Position numbers and translations under genes: made by a program. A DNA stretch of 64,000 nt from Xanthobacteraceae bacterium (GTDB lineage Bacteria; Pseudomonadota; Alphaproteobacteria; Rhizobiales; Xanthobacteraceae), in contig JANINJ010000086.1 in assembly GCA_024508855.1 (NCBI GenBank), positions 37,421 through 101,420 of the forward strand, written 5' to 3'. Within the stretch, counting starts at the first letter, position 1. Each line of letters starts with the position of its first letter. The notes below the pieces were generated by a model. The model was given only the letters and a program-made list of their open reading frames with translations. It searched no databases and was not told the DNA's origin. Positions 34,189 to 43,773 of this stretch are shown here, one piece after another.

Positions 34189-35169
34189 CTATTTGAAGCC
34201 GGCTACCGAACGGGGCGTGTAGGGCGCTTCCAGGGCCGCGATTTCGTCCGATGTGAGTTCAAGCTTCAGGGCCGCGACTGCGTCGTCCAGATGGCCGGCT
34301 TTAGAAGCGCCGACAATCGGGGCCGTCACTTCATTCTTCTGCAGCACCCACGCCAGCGCGACCTGAGCGCGCGGCACGCCACGAGCCTGAGCGATGGCGG
34401 CGAGCTGCGCGGCGATTGCGCGGTCGCTTTCGGGTGACGCGCCATAGAGTGTCTTGCCGAATTCGTCGGTTTCGATGCGTTTGCTGCCGGCGTCCCAGTC
34501 GCGGGTCAGGCGGCCGCGTGCCAATGGACTCCACGGGATCACGCCGACGCCCTGATCTACGCATAGCGGCAGCATTTCGCGCTCCTCTTCGCGATAGAGC
34601 AGATTGAGATGGTTCTGCATGCTGACGAATTCGGTCCAGCCGTTGAGCCGTGATACGTAAAGCGCCTTCGCGAACTGCCACGCGTACATCGACGAAGCGC
34701 CGATGTAGCGTGCCTTGCCGGCCTTCACGACATCATGCAGGGCTTCCAGGGTTTCCTCGATCGGCGTGGTGTAGTCCCAGCGGTGGATCTGGTAGAGATC
34801 GACGTAGTCGGTGCCGAGCCGTTTCAGGCTGGCGTCGATTTCCGCAAAGATCGACTTCCGCGACAGGCCGGCGCCGTTCGGCCCGGGCCGCATGCGATTG
34901 AACACCTTGGTGGCCAGCACGATTTCCTCGCGCCGCGCGAAATCCTTCAGTGCGCGTCCGACGATTTCCTCCGATGTGCCGTCCGAATAGGTGTTGGCAG
35001 TATCGAGAAAGTTGATGCCGGTCTCCAGCGCCTGCCGGATCAACGGTCTGCTCGCGGCCTCGTCCAGCGTCCAGCTATGGCTGCCGCGGCCCGGCTCGCC
35101 ATAGGTCATGCAACCGAGGCAGATGCGAGAGACGCCAAGGCCGGTCGATCCCAGTTTCACGTATTGCAT
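34189..35169 (-). CDS. Aldo/keto reductase (YajO-like)
   Basis: A 326-residue NADPH-dependent oxidoreductase with the AKR tetrad visible: Asp and Tyr in DTANTYSDG, Lys in LATKVF and His in YQIHRWD; the C terminus PIVGASKAGHLDDA binds cofactor. It is similar to YajO/Tas-type enzymes, whose substrate is often unknown. ATG 35169 begins the conserved MQYVKLGSTGL; an upstream ATG at 35214 is possible. It lies downstream of the aldehyde dehydrogenase on the same strand, with a hairpin between them. Confidence 0.9.
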   Translation of the reverse strand: MQYVKLGSTGLGVSRICLGCMTYGEPGRGSHSWTLDEAASRPLIRQALETGINFLDTANTYSDGTSEEIVGRALKDFARREEIVLATKVFNRMRPGPNGAGLSRKSIFAEIDASLKRLGTDYVDLYQIHRWDYTTPIEETLEALHDVVKAGKARYIGASSMYAWQFAKALYVSRLNGWTEFVSMQNHLNLLYREEEREMLPLCVDQGVGVIPWSPLARGRLTRDWDAGSKRIETDEFGKTLYGASPESDRAIAAQLAAIAQARGVPRAQVALAWVLQKNEVTAPIVGASKAGHLDDAVAALKLELTSDEIAALEAPYTPRSVAGFK

Positions 35170-35221
35170 GGCGATGTCTCTTGGCTGTCCGGTTGAGGAT
35201 GTGTTGATTATCATTCATGCG

Positions 35222-35257
35222 CGCTGCAGTGGCCGGGCAGGCCTGGCCACTGCAGCG
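35222..35257 (-). terminator. Strong hairpin between aldehyde dehydrogenase and aldo/keto reductase genes
   Basis: CGCTGCAGTGGCC (35222-35234) pairs perfectly with GGCCACTGCAGCG (35245-35257). It lies just past the aldehyde dehydrogenase stop. No T-run follows on the minus strand, so it may attenuate rather than fully end transcription. Confidence 0.5.
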
Positions 35258-35279
35258 TACGTATACCCTTACGATAGCC

Positions 35280-36776
35280 TCAGGCGGTCTTGATCCAGAC
35301 CGCCTTGACGTTGAGGTACTCCTCGACGTGCTGGATGCCGGATTCCCGGCCATACCCGCTCATCTTGTAACCACCGAACGGCACTGCCGGGTCCATCGCC
35401 TGATAGCAATTGACCCACACCGATCCCGCACGGATCGCCTTGGCGAATTTGTGCGCCTTGCTGACGTCGCGCGTCCACACCCCGCTGCCGAGGCCGAAGT
35501 TGGTGGCGTTGGCGCGCTTCACCAGTTCGTCCGCGTCCTTGAACGAGATCGCGGAGATCACCGGTCCGAAGATTTCCTCCTGCGCGATGCGCATCTCGTC
35601 GCGGACATTGGCGAAGACGGTCGGCGGCACGAAGTAGCCCTTACCGAGATTGCCCTCGGTGAGGCGCTTGCCGCCGACCACGGCGGACGCGCCTTCCTTC
35701 TGGCCCACGTCGAAATATCCGGTGACACGACTGAGCTGCTCCTGCGACACCAGAGGCCCGATCTGGACTTCAGGATCGATACCATTGCCCACTTTCAGGC
35801 CCTTGCCGAATTCAGCGACCTTGCCGACGAATTCGTCATAGATGCGCTGCTCGACGAACAGCCGGGTGCCGGCGCTGCAGATCTGGCCGGAATTGGCGAA
35901 CACCGCCATCGCCGCGCCCGGCACCGCCGCATCGATATCCGCATCGGCAAAAACGATATCGGGGGATTTGCCGCCGAGTTCGAGCGAGACGCGCTTGAGG
36001 TTGCCGGCCGATGCCTTGACGATGGCCTGGCCTGTGAGATGCGAGCCCGTGAACGCCACCTTGTCGACGTCGGGATGGGCCGCCAGTGCCGCGCCGGCAG
36101 TTTCGCCATAGCCCGGCACCACGTTGATCACACCCGGCGGCACGCCGGCTTCCAGCGCCAGTTCGCCCAGCCGCAGTGGTGTTAGCGGAGCTTCCTCCGC
36201 TGGCTTGAGTACGACCGTGCAGCCGGTGGCCAGGGCCGGGCCGATCTTCCAGATGCTGGCGGTGAGGGGACTGTTCCACGGGATGATTGCGCCGACGACG
36301 CCGACCGGCTCCTTCAGCGTGTAGGAAAAGACTTCGCCCGGCAGCGAGTTTTCAATCGTTTCGCCGTGGATCGATGTGGCCTGTCCGGCATAGAACCGCA
36401 GCATGCCAAGCACGCGCAGCTTGCCGGCGCGGGTGCGGCTGAGCGGTGCACCCATGTCGAGCGTGTCGAGGGTGGAAAGCTCGTCGAAATGCTTTTCGAT
36501 CAGATCGGCAAACTTCAACAACAGATTCTGTCGTTCGAACGGGGTGAATTTGCTCCAGGGTCCTTCGAATGCGCGCCGGGCTGCGGCGACCGCACTGTCG
36601 ATGTCGGCCTTGTCGCCTTCCGCGACGGTCGCGAGCAATTCGCCGGTGGCCGGGTTGTGACTCTCGAAGGTCTTGCCGGAGGCTGCGTTGACCCACTGGC
36701 CGTCGATCAGCATCTTCTTGGCGCTGCCATCGGCATACGGATGGCGATTGAACGAGATGGGCTGAGCTTGCGCCAT
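35280..36776 (-). CDS. Aldehyde dehydrogenase family protein
   Basis: A 498-residue NAD(P)-dependent aldehyde dehydrogenase. The catalytic glutamate is in LELGGKSPDIVF, the nucleophile cysteine in SGQICSAGTRLF, the cofactor asparagine in IPWNSPLTASIW, and the C terminus MSGYGRESGIQHVEEYLNVK is typical of betaine/phenylacetaldehyde-type members. The substrate is unknown. ATG 36776 has GGGAG 8 nt upstream. With the following aldo-keto reductase it suggests an aldehyde-processing pair. Confidence 0.93.
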   Translation of the reverse strand: MAQAQPISFNRHPYADGSAKKMLIDGQWVNAASGKTFESHNPATGELLATVAEGDKADIDSAVAAARRAFEGPWSKFTPFERQNLLLKFADLIEKHFDELSTLDTLDMGAPLSRTRAGKLRVLGMLRFYAGQATSIHGETIENSLPGEVFSYTLKEPVGVVGAIIPWNSPLTASIWKIGPALATGCTVVLKPAEEAPLTPLRLGELALEAGVPPGVINVVPGYGETAGAALAAHPDVDKVAFTGSHLTGQAIVKASAGNLKRVSLELGGKSPDIVFADADIDAAVPGAAMAVFANSGQICSAGTRLFVEQRIYDEFVGKVAEFGKGLKVGNGIDPEVQIGPLVSQEQLSRVTGYFDVGQKEGASAVVGGKRLTEGNLGKGYFVPPTVFANVRDEMRIAQEEIFGPVISAISFKDADELVKRANATNFGLGSGVWTRDVSKAHKFAKAIRAGSVWVNCYQAMDPAVPFGGYKMSGYGRESGIQHVEEYLNVKAVWIKTA

Positions 36777-36997
36777 GGTTTCTCCCTCTGTCTGGTTTGC
36801 GAGTATCGTTATATCCATACGACTATAGAGCGTGTTCTTGAGCCTAGCATGACCCCGATGCGACATGGCAGCCAAGCCGCAATGCAACAATGAGGGAGCG
36901 GCAGCGCAGTCCGAGATGTGGCGAATTTGTCCGGTCGGCTTAACCGGCCGTCAATGTCTTTGCGGAAGCCTGAATGCGGCGAGCAGGAGAGAGTGCC

Positions 36998-37228
36998 GTG
37001 GCAAAGACACGCGATCCCAAGGCCGGCATTGGGCACAGTTCGGCCCGGGCCTATCTACGACCGGCGGAAACCGAAGGGACAAAACTCGCCCACTGGCCGC
37101 CGCCTTTTCGCGCCAGGGAAAGCAAGCCGGTCATCATGAAACATCAGCCGGGCGAGGCGCCCAAACGGGCCAAGCCGCGGGGCTGGCGGTTGACCCGCGC
37201 CCTTTTCTCGGAATTCGCTGACGATTGA
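36998..37228 (+). CDS. Small basic protein of unknown function
   Basis: A possible 76-residue basic protein starting at GTG with AGGAG about 9 nt upstream (36985-36989). It is rich in Lys, Arg and Pro (PKRAKPRGWRLTRALFSEFADD at the end, quoted as its last part RALFSEFADD). No domain is recognised. The ribosome site favours this frame over an overlapping one, but without comparison it remains tentative. Confidence 0.4.
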   Translation: MAKTRDPKAGIGHSSARAYLRPAETEGTKLAHWPPPFRARESKPVIMKHQPGEAPKRAKPRGWRLTRALFSEFADD

Positions 37229-37337
37229 ATGGCATAGGCTGCCGTCGAGAGCGTTCCCGGGCAGTATTTCATGGCCGGGATAATCACCGCACCCTAGTTG
37301 AGACCTGCGTTCGGGCATGATAGTGCATCGCCCAAGC

Positions 37338-37411
37338 GCGGGTGTAGCTCAATGGTAGAGCAGCAGCCTTCCAAGCTGAATACGAGGGTTCGATTCCCTT
37401 CACCCGCTCCA
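37338..37411 (+). tRNA. tRNA-Gly (UCC)
   Basis: A 74-nt tRNA: acceptor GCGGGTG pairs with CACCCGC, the anticodon loop is CTTCCAA (anticodon TCC), T-loop GTTCGATTC, and CCA is encoded (37409-37411). The outermost anticodon-stem pair is a G-A mismatch. Confidence 0.95.
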
Positions 37412-37465
37412 GCCATTGCATCGATATTCCAGGTTTCGCCGCCGCGGGGAGAGGCTCACGTCCCC

Positions 37466-38395
37466 TTAGCGGGAGCGCCCGAACAATTTGAAGCAGGCTT
37501 GCCGCAACCATCGATGTGCCGGGTCGCGGTGGTAACGCTCGTGCCAATATTGCGCCACCGAGATCGGCGGCATGGCGATCGGCGTTCGGAACGTCGCCAA
37601 CGGCAGATGACGCGCCATCGATGTGGCGACGACATCCGGGAGGGTGGCGATGCCGTCGGTCTCGGCGGCCACCAATGATGCAGCGATGAAACTTGGCAGG
37701 CGCAGCAGTACACGTTCGGGCGCGATGGCTGCCTCGATCGCATCTTGCGCCATTTGATGCGCGGTGTGACCGGTATCCGAGGCGGTGACGACGATGTGGC
37801 GGGCCGTACAGAACGCTGTGCGCCGCGCCAATTTCTGCCGGTCCGGGTGATCTCGCCGCACCACGCTGAGATAGTTGTCGGTATAGAGTTGCTGGCGGCG
37901 CAGGTTACGCGGCGCCCTGGCATAAGTCCCCAACGCGAGATCGGCCTCGCCGGTAGCGAGCCGGGTTTCGAAATCATGCGCATCTAGCGGCACCGCCTGC
38001 AATCGCAATTTCGGCCCGGCGGCGGCCAAATGTGCGGTAAGCGCTGGCAGAAAATGCATCATGCCGACATCGCTCAACAGCAGGTGGAATTTGCGATCGG
38101 ACGATGCCGGATCGAATTTGTCGGCGCCATGGTCACGCAAGTTGTCGGCCCCGCGCAACCACTCGCGAAGCGGCTCCTGCATGCTGCTGGCCTTGGAGGT
38201 CAGCCGCATCCGCTGACCGTCGCGCACCAGCAGCGGATCGTCGAAATGAGAGCGTAGCCGCGTCAACGCCTTGCTGATCGTCGGCTGTGTGGTGTCCAGC
38301 AATGTGGCGGCGCGGGTAAGGCTGCCTTCGTTGAGGATGATCTGCAAAATCCGCAAGTCGCGCAGCTGAATGTTTTCATCATTCCAATTCGGCAT
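37466..38395 (-). CDS. LysR-family regulator
   Basis: A 309-residue LTTR with an N-terminal helix-turn-helix (RILQIILNEGSLTRAATLLDTTQPTISKAL in part) and an effector-binding domain. It is divergent from the THI5/NMT1-like gene at 38501 (105 bp between starts), which it probably controls. ATG 38395 is chosen since the conserved part starts about 12 residues later; an upstream start would add an unlikely stretch. Confidence 0.9.
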   Translation of the reverse strand: MPNWNDENIQLRDLRILQIILNEGSLTRAATLLDTTQPTISKALTRLRSHFDDPLLVRDGQRMRLTSKASSMQEPLREWLRGADNLRDHGADKFDPASSDRKFHLLLSDVGMMHFLPALTAHLAAAGPKLRLQAVPLDAHDFETRLATGEADLALGTYARAPRNLRRQQLYTDNYLSVVRRDHPDRQKLARRTAFCTARHIVVTASDTGHTAHQMAQDAIEAAIAPERVLLRLPSFIAASLVAAETDGIATLPDVVATSMARHLPLATFRTPIAMPPISVAQYWHERYHRDPAHRWLRQACFKLFGRSR

Positions 38396-38500
38396 GAATA
38401 TAATTCCAAATAGTGCATCGCCGTAGCATCTCCCGCTCGCTAGCGTTTGGTCAAGCAAGTCGCAAAGGTCGCGAGACAGTCAATTTACCGGGAGGCCCCT

Positions 38501-39382
38501 ATGTCGAAATTCAAGATCGAGCCGCACTTCCGCCTGCAGGAGTGGGTCGCCGAGGAAAAGGGCTATTTCCGTGCGGAGGGTCTCGACTACGAGTTCAAGG
38601 AGTTCATCCGCTCGACCAATGGCGCGCACCACGCCACCTCCGGTCACAGCGGTGCTTTTCAAAGCATCGAAAAGGGACGGGAGTCCAACATCACCTGCGC
38701 CTGCCACTGGACAGTGAATGTCGCGGCGTCTCGCGGCCACACCAAGCTGTTTGCCGACGCTTACTCCGTCGCTCCCTCCGGCATCTTCGTCCGCGCCGAT
38801 TCATCGATCAAGTCGCCGGCCGATCTGGCGAATGTGCCGGTCTCGGTCGGCTTTCAATCGGGCAGTCACTACGCGACGATCCAGGCTCTGGAATCATATC
38901 TGGCTCCGGAGCAGATCAAGCTTTCGTTCGACGAGGGCATGCTGTTCCACCGCATGGAGGCATTCTTTGACGGCAAGTCGCAAGCCGCGACGCTATTCGG
39001 TGGCCCTTACTACTTTGCGGAACAACTCGGCTATCGAAAGGTGATCGACACGACGTTCATGATCGGCGCCATGATCAACGGCGATCCGGATATGGAAGAG
39101 GTCCGCAAGTATTTCCAGGCGCTGCGTCGCGCACAACGCGATATCGATCTGCGGCCGGAGCAATTCACCCACTACTACAAGATGGAATTTCCGGAGCGTT
39201 TCCATGCCGCGATGGATACCCGACGCTGGGGACCGGGTGAACGGATCGTATTCGAGCCCTACAGCAAAGAGGTCTTCGAACAATCATTCGAATGGATCGC
39301 CCGCCACGAGATTTTCGAAGCCGGCAGCATGGGCTCGGGCAATTATGATCAATCGGTGATCTCGATAGCGGCCAACGGCTAG
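38501..39382 (+). CDS. Cytoplasmic NMT1/THI5-like substrate-binding-fold protein
   Basis: A 293-residue protein related to periplasmic binding proteins of the SsuA/THI5 type (EWVAEEKGYFRAEGLDYEF at the start, then SGAFQSIEKGRES and PVSVGFQSGSHYATIQ). Unlike transport proteins it has no signal peptide or lipobox, and no ABC permease or ATPase is adjacent. It may be an enzyme or intracellular sensor that reuses the fold. The ribosome site GGGAGG is strong. Control by the divergent LysR is likely. Confidence 0.75.
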   Translation: MSKFKIEPHFRLQEWVAEEKGYFRAEGLDYEFKEFIRSTNGAHHATSGHSGAFQSIEKGRESNITCACHWTVNVAASRGHTKLFADAYSVAPSGIFVRADSSIKSPADLANVPVSVGFQSGSHYATIQALESYLAPEQIKLSFDEGMLFHRMEAFFDGKSQAATLFGGPYYFAEQLGYRKVIDTTFMIGAMINGDPDMEEVRKYFQALRRAQRDIDLRPEQFTHYYKMEFPERFHAAMDTRRWGPGERIVFEPYSKEVFEQSFEWIARHEIFEAGSMGSGNYDQSVISIAANG

Positions 39383-39419
39383 GTTTCCCCCGCGTCGCGC
39401 GCGGGAGCCGACAGCTGCA

Positions 39420-40076
39420 CTAGGCTCGCTGCGCCCTCGCGGTCGCAGCGCTCGGCCGCTGGGTCAATGCCAACACCGATGCGGTGACGACGCGGTTGAT
39501 GATTCCGTCGACGTCATTGAGATCGCAAAGCCCTTCGGACAGCTTGTCGAGCCGCTCGCTGTCGCGGATGGTCTGGTGCGCCATCGCCAGCGCGAAATGC
39601 AATCCCCAATAGATATCGACGTCCGGGCAACCGGGGAGCGAGCGTCGCATCGCCGCCGCAAATCGTCGAAGATGGCTGATCTCGCGGTTTCTGATCTTGC
39701 GGATCGGCGGCACCGCTTCGATCGAGGCGCGGATCATAAAACGTGCTGCGGTCGAGCGTTGCCGGTCCGGGCCCAGGCAGCCGCGTAGCGTCGGGCCTAC
39801 TAACGCGCGCATCACGGATTCGATCGGAGCGCGCCCGCCGCCTGCGTCTTCGACTGCCTTCAACTCGCTCAGCCGCTCACGGTTGGTGGCGATACTCCGC
39901 GTGACGAACAATTCCGCGATCAGTTCGTCTTTGGAGCCGAAGTGATAATTGACCGCGGCCAGGTTGACGTTTGCTTCAGCGACAATGTCGCGCAGCGTCA
40001 CATCGGAAAAGCCGCGTTCGGCGTACAACCGTTCAGCGGCATTGAGGATAGCGGTCCGGGTGCGATCGGTAGCCAT
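39420..40076 (-). CDS. TetR-family regulator
   Basis: A 218-residue repressor-type protein. The N-terminal helix-turn-helix is classical (ILNAAERLYAERGFSDVTLR, then NVNLAAVNYHFGSKDELI), and the C-terminal helical domain should bind a ligand. It is divergent from the acyl-CoA dehydrogenase/kinase operon at 40343, which it probably represses, with an acyl-CoA or related inducer. Confidence 0.92.
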   Translation of the reverse strand: MATDRTRTAILNAAERLYAERGFSDVTLRDIVAEANVNLAAVNYHFGSKDELIAELFVTRSIATNRERLSELKAVEDAGGGRAPIESVMRALVGPTLRGCLGPDRQRSTAARFMIRASIEAVPPIRKIRNREISHLRRFAAAMRRSLPGCPDVDIYWGLHFALAMAHQTIRDSERLDKLSEGLCDLNDVDGIINRVVTASVLALTQRPSAATARAQRA

Positions 40077-40342
40077 GGATTGTCACTGCGGCGTTGTGTC
40101 CGGCATAGCCCCATGCGCGGAGCGGGGGATGCGGCAGTTGCATTTCAAACAGTTGTATGAAACTATCGTTTTACGGCCGGGAATGTCAATGCGCCATCAG
40201 GGTGCGGAAACCTCCCGGCGTCTGTTTGGCCTCATCTCTTCTTTACCGCGGCCGCGACGACGTCGCGAATTCCGGTTGCGGACAGAGAGCGACGGCAGAA
40301 CAGTGCCCGCCAGTTTTTCGGAACAATTGTGAGGAACGTCCC

Positions 40343-41578
40343 ATGGACTTCAATATGTCTGATCGCCAGCGCGAATGGCTCGATCGTGTGCGCTCGTTCA
40401 TGACCAAGCATGTGCGCCCGGCCGAACCGATTTATCGGAAACAGGACGAGACGGGCGACCGCTGGAAGGTCATTCCCATTCTCGAGGAGTTGAAGGAAAA
40501 GGCGCGCGAGGAGGGGCTATGGAATATGTTCATGCCGCCGTCCGAGCATGAGGACGACGAATTCCGCGGCGCCGGACTGACCAATCTCGAATACGCGTCG
40601 CTCGCCGAAGAGATGGGCCGCGTGAGTTGGTCCTCGGAGGTTTTCAACTGCTCCGCGCCGGACACCGGCAACATGGAAGTGCTGATGCGCTACGGCACCA
40701 AGGAGCACAAGCGCCAGTGGTTGCGTCCGCTGATGGATGGCAAGATTCGTTCGGTGTTCCTGATGACGGAGCCGGCGGTCGCTTCGTCCGACGCGACCAA
40801 CATTGAAACCAGCATCAAGCGCGATGGCGATCATTACGTCATCAATGGCCGCAAGTGGTGGTCGTCCGGCGCCGGCGATCCGCGCTGCAAGATCGGCATC
40901 CTGATGGGCAAGACCGATTTCAATGCGGCGCGTCACCAGCAGCAGTCGCAAATCCTGGTGCCGATGGACAGCAAGGGCATCACCATCGAGAAGATGCTGC
41001 CGGTGTTCGGCTACGACGATGCGCCGCATGGCCACGCGCAGGTGCTGCTTGAGAATGTCCGTGTTCCAGCGAGCAATCTTCTGCTCGGCGAAGGCCGTGG
41101 CTTCGAGATCGCGCAGGGCCGCCTCGGTCCCGGCCGTATCCATCACTGCATGCGCACCATCGGCAAGGCCGAGGAAGCGCTGGAGAAGATGGTCAAGCGG
41201 CTGTCGTCGCGCACCGCCTTCGGTAAGAAGATCATCGAGCAGTCGGTGTGGGAGCAGCGTATCGCGGAAGCGCGCACCGACATCGAGATGAATCGCCTGC
41301 TGTGTCTCAAGGCTGCCGACATGATGGACAAGGTCGGCAACAAGACCGCGCAGCTCGAGATTGCGATGATCAAGGTTGCCGCGCCGAACATGGCGTTGAA
41401 GATCATCGATCACGCGATCCAGGCGTTTGGCGCCGCCGGTGTGTCCGACGATGCCGGCCTTGCCAATTCCTACGCCCACGTCCGCACCTTGCGGCTGGCG
41501 GATGGTCCGGATGAGGTCCACAATCGCGCCATTGCCAGACTTGAACTTCGGAAGTATTCAAACTCTTCCATTCACTAA
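40343..41578 (+). CDS. Acyl-CoA dehydrogenase family protein, ACAD10/11-like
   Basis: A 411-residue FAD flavoenzyme fold. Visible motifs: [20 protein letters not shown] (FAD/substrate strand), [39 protein letters not shown] and the C-terminal [15 protein letters not shown] with the P-loop-like turn. These fit the long-chain ACAD10/ACAD11 branch. The next gene encodes an APH-type kinase; in animals the two domains are fused. Pseudomonas LvaC, a relative, acts on a phosphorylated 4-hydroxyacyl-CoA. The ribosome site is GAGGAA. Confidence 0.9.
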   Translation: MDFNMSDRQREWLDRVRSFMTKHVRPAEPIYRKQDETGDRWKVIPILEELKEKAREEGLWNMFMPPSEHEDDEFRGAGLTNLEYASLAEEMGRVSWSSEVFNCSAPDTGNMEVLMRYGTKEHKRQWLRPLMDGKIRSVFLMTEPAVASSDATNIETSIKRDGDHYVINGRKWWSSGAGDPRCKIGILMGKTDFNAARHQQQSQILVPMDSKGITIEKMLPVFGYDDAPHGHAQVLLENVRVPASNLLLGEGRGFEIAQGRLGPGRIHHCMRTIGKAEEALEKMVKRLSSRTAFGKKIIEQSVWEQRIAEARTDIEMNRLLCLKAADMMDKVGNKTAQLEIAMIKVAAPNMALKIIDHAIQAFGAAGVSDDAGLANSYAHVRTLRLADGPDEVHNRAIARLELRKYSNSSIH

Positions 41579-41627
41579 TGGGAGGGTCACTCTGGCGCTC
41601 CCGCGAAGGAACCAAGGGAGCGTCGCA

Positions 41628-42689
41628 GTGGCTGAAGGTGTCAGGAAAGACGAAGAATATTCTGGCACCAAGCCGGTCGAGGAGCGTCATCGGATCGACG
41701 AGATCCGCCTCGATGGCTGGATGCGCGAAAACGTCGAAGGTTATGAAGGTCCGCTGACCGTCCTGCAATTCAAGGGCGGTCAGTCGAACCCGACGTATCG
41801 GCTCGACACGCCATCCCGTTCCTATGTCATGCGCCGCAAGCCGTTCGGCAAACTGTTGCCGTCGGCACATGCGGTGGATCGCGAGTTCCGCGTCATTGCC
41901 GCATTGGGCAAGCAGGGCTTTCCCGTTGCGAAAGCCTATGCGTTGTGCACCGACGACGGCGTGCTCGGCTCGGCATTCTACATCATGTCGATGGAAGAGG
42001 GTCGGGTATTCTGGGATCCGCAGTTGCCCAGCCAGCCTGCGTCAGCGCGCCGCGCTATCTTCACCAGCAAGATCGAAACGCTGGCGAAGCTTCATCAGTA
42101 CGATCCGGAAAAAATCGGCCTTGGCGATTTTGGCAAGCCCGGCAATTATTTTGCACGACAGGTCGATCGCTGGACCAAGCAGTATCGCGCGTCCGAGACA
42201 CAGCATATTCCGGAAGTCGAAAAATTGATCGAGTGGCTGCCGCGTACGGTGCCGCAACAGGAGCGCGTATCGGTCGTCCACGGCGACTATCGGCTCGATA
42301 ACATGATCTTCCACCCGACCGAGCCTCGCGTGCTGGCGGTGCTCGATTGGGAGCTATCGACGCTGGGCGACCCGATGGCGGATTTCACCTATCTGCTGAT
42401 GCAGTGGACCATGCCCGGACTCCAGGACGCCGACCTCAAGGCGTTGAATATCCCGACCATGGATGAAGCCGCCGACATTTACTGCAAGGTGACAGGGCGC
42501 AACCGCATCGAGCAACTCGACTGGTATTTTTCCTACAATCTGTTCCGGCTGGCGTGCATCACGCAGGGTATCGCCGGCCGCGTTCGCGATGGCACCGCCG
42601 CGAGCGCCAAGGCAATGGAGTCCGCCAAGCGAACCGTTCCGTTGTCGAAGGCGTCCTGGGACTACGCGCAGAAGGCTGGCGCGACCTGA
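41628..42689 (+). CDS. APH-type phosphotransferase, ACAD10/11 N-domain-like
   Basis: A 353-residue kinase-fold protein. Catalytic motifs: Brenner loop VVHGDYRLDNMIFHP (HGDxxxxN) and LDWELSTLGDPMADF (metal-binding Asp); the N-terminal nucleotide-binding lobe starts with QFKGGQSNPTYRL. The family includes the APH domain of ACAD11 and LvaA, which phosphorylate 4-hydroxyacyl-CoA. GTG 41628 has GGGAG 8 nt upstream, 49 bp after the acyl-CoA dehydrogenase stop, so both form one operon. Confidence 0.9.
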   Translation: MAEGVRKDEEYSGTKPVEERHRIDEIRLDGWMRENVEGYEGPLTVLQFKGGQSNPTYRLDTPSRSYVMRRKPFGKLLPSAHAVDREFRVIAALGKQGFPVAKAYALCTDDGVLGSAFYIMSMEEGRVFWDPQLPSQPASARRAIFTSKIETLAKLHQYDPEKIGLGDFGKPGNYFARQVDRWTKQYRASETQHIPEVEKLIEWLPRTVPQQERVSVVHGDYRLDNMIFHPTEPRVLAVLDWELSTLGDPMADFTYLLMQWTMPGLQDADLKALNIPTMDEAADIYCKVTGRNRIEQLDWYFSYNLFRLACITQGIAGRVRDGTAASAKAMESAKRTVPLSKASWDYAQKAGAT

Positions 42690-42698
42690 TTTACACTT

Positions 42699-42727
42699 AA
42701 GGCACGCCCGCTTTGGGCGTGCCTTTC
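42699..42727 (+). terminator. Terminator of the acyl-CoA dehydrogenase/kinase operon
   Basis: AAGGCACGCCC and GGGCGTGCCTT form an 11-bp perfect stem with a GCTTT loop, then TCCATTTTG. It marks the end of the two-gene operon. Confidence 0.8.
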
Positions 42728-42852
42728 CATTTTGTTTCGCCATAGTTTTACTGCTCAAGACGCGATGCAGACCGAGTGCAACGGTTTTTCTCTGCACCGG
42801 TAAGTTGTTCGTCGCCCCTTAATCGGTTGCTCCGAATTTTCAGACAACTCTT

Positions 42853-43767
42853 GTGAACCTTTCTCCCAATCTTCGCGGCAATCTGTTCATGGTGATCGCC
42901 ACGGCATGTTTTGCCATGAACGATGCGATCACAAAATTCGTGTCGTCCGAGATCAACTTCGGACAGGTCATGCTGATGCGTAGCGTGTTCGCGATGGCGC
43001 TGATCGCGGCGCTTGCGGTCCGCAGCGGCGCGATGCGGCCGATCCGCACCGTTCTAATGATGCCGGTGGGCTTACGCATCATCTGCGAAGTTGGCGGCGC
43101 AGTGACATTTCTTGCGGCGATCACGCATTTGCCGCTCGCCAACACCTATTCGATCTTTCAGGCGCTGCCGCTCGCCGTCACGCTGGGGGCGGTGGTGGCG
43201 TTCGGCGAGCCGGTTGGCTGGCGGCGGTGGCTGGCGATCGCCGCCGGCTTCATCGGCGTTCTCATCATCGTTCGCCCCGGTGTCGCGGGATTCAATCAGT
43301 ATGCGCTGCTCGCGCTGTGCTCGGTGATCCTGTGCGCGGTTCGCGATCTCGCGACCAAGCGTATCCCCAAAGAGATTCCATCGCTGTTCATCACGCTCCT
43401 GACGACGATATCTGTCGGGACCGGCGGGGCCTTGTTGCTGTTGCCGCTGGGAGGTTGGTCGCCGATGTCGGGGCAAACGCTAATGCTTTTGATCGTCGCG
43501 GCGATCCTGCTGCCGATCGGCTACAACTGCATCATTATGGCGCTACGCATCGGGGATATTTCGGCCGTCGCGCCGTTTCGGTACACGGCGCTGATCTGGG
43601 CCATCCTGATCGGCTATCTGGTCTTCGGCGAAGTACCCGACGCGATGATGATCACCGGCGCATCGGTGATCGTGGCTTCCGGGCTCTACGCACTTTACCG
43701 CGAGCGACTTCGTGATCGCGGCCGTCCGGCTGCAAGCGCAACGAGCCTGCCGCCGGACGGAATGTGA
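42853..43767 (+). CDS. EamA/DMT-family transporter
   Basis: A 304-residue protein with 10 predicted transmembrane helices in two EamA repeats (FMVIATACFAMNDAITKFVSS opens the first, in part). It starts at GTG. Drug/metabolite transporters of this type often export amino acids or S-adenosylmethionine-like compounds; the substrate is unknown. It sits after the terminator at 42699-42727 and is probably a separate unit. Confidence 0.88.
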   Translation: MNLSPNLRGNLFMVIATACFAMNDAITKFVSSEINFGQVMLMRSVFAMALIAALAVRSGAMRPIRTVLMMPVGLRIICEVGGAVTFLAAITHLPLANTYSIFQALPLAVTLGAVVAFGEPVGWRRWLAIAAGFIGVLIIVRPGVAGFNQYALLALCSVILCAVRDLATKRIPKEIPSLFITLLTTISVGTGGALLLLPLGGWSPMSGQTLMLLIVAAILLPIGYNCIIMALRIGDISAVAPFRYTALIWAILIGYLVFGEVPDAMMITGASVIVASGLYALYRERLRDRGRPAASATSLPPDGM

Positions 43768-43773
43768 TCGAGC

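Noticed and set aside
40077..40342. TetR operator at AGTTGTATGAAACT (about 40150)
   Set aside because: The arms match for only 4 bp each, too weak to call an operator without footprint or comparative data.
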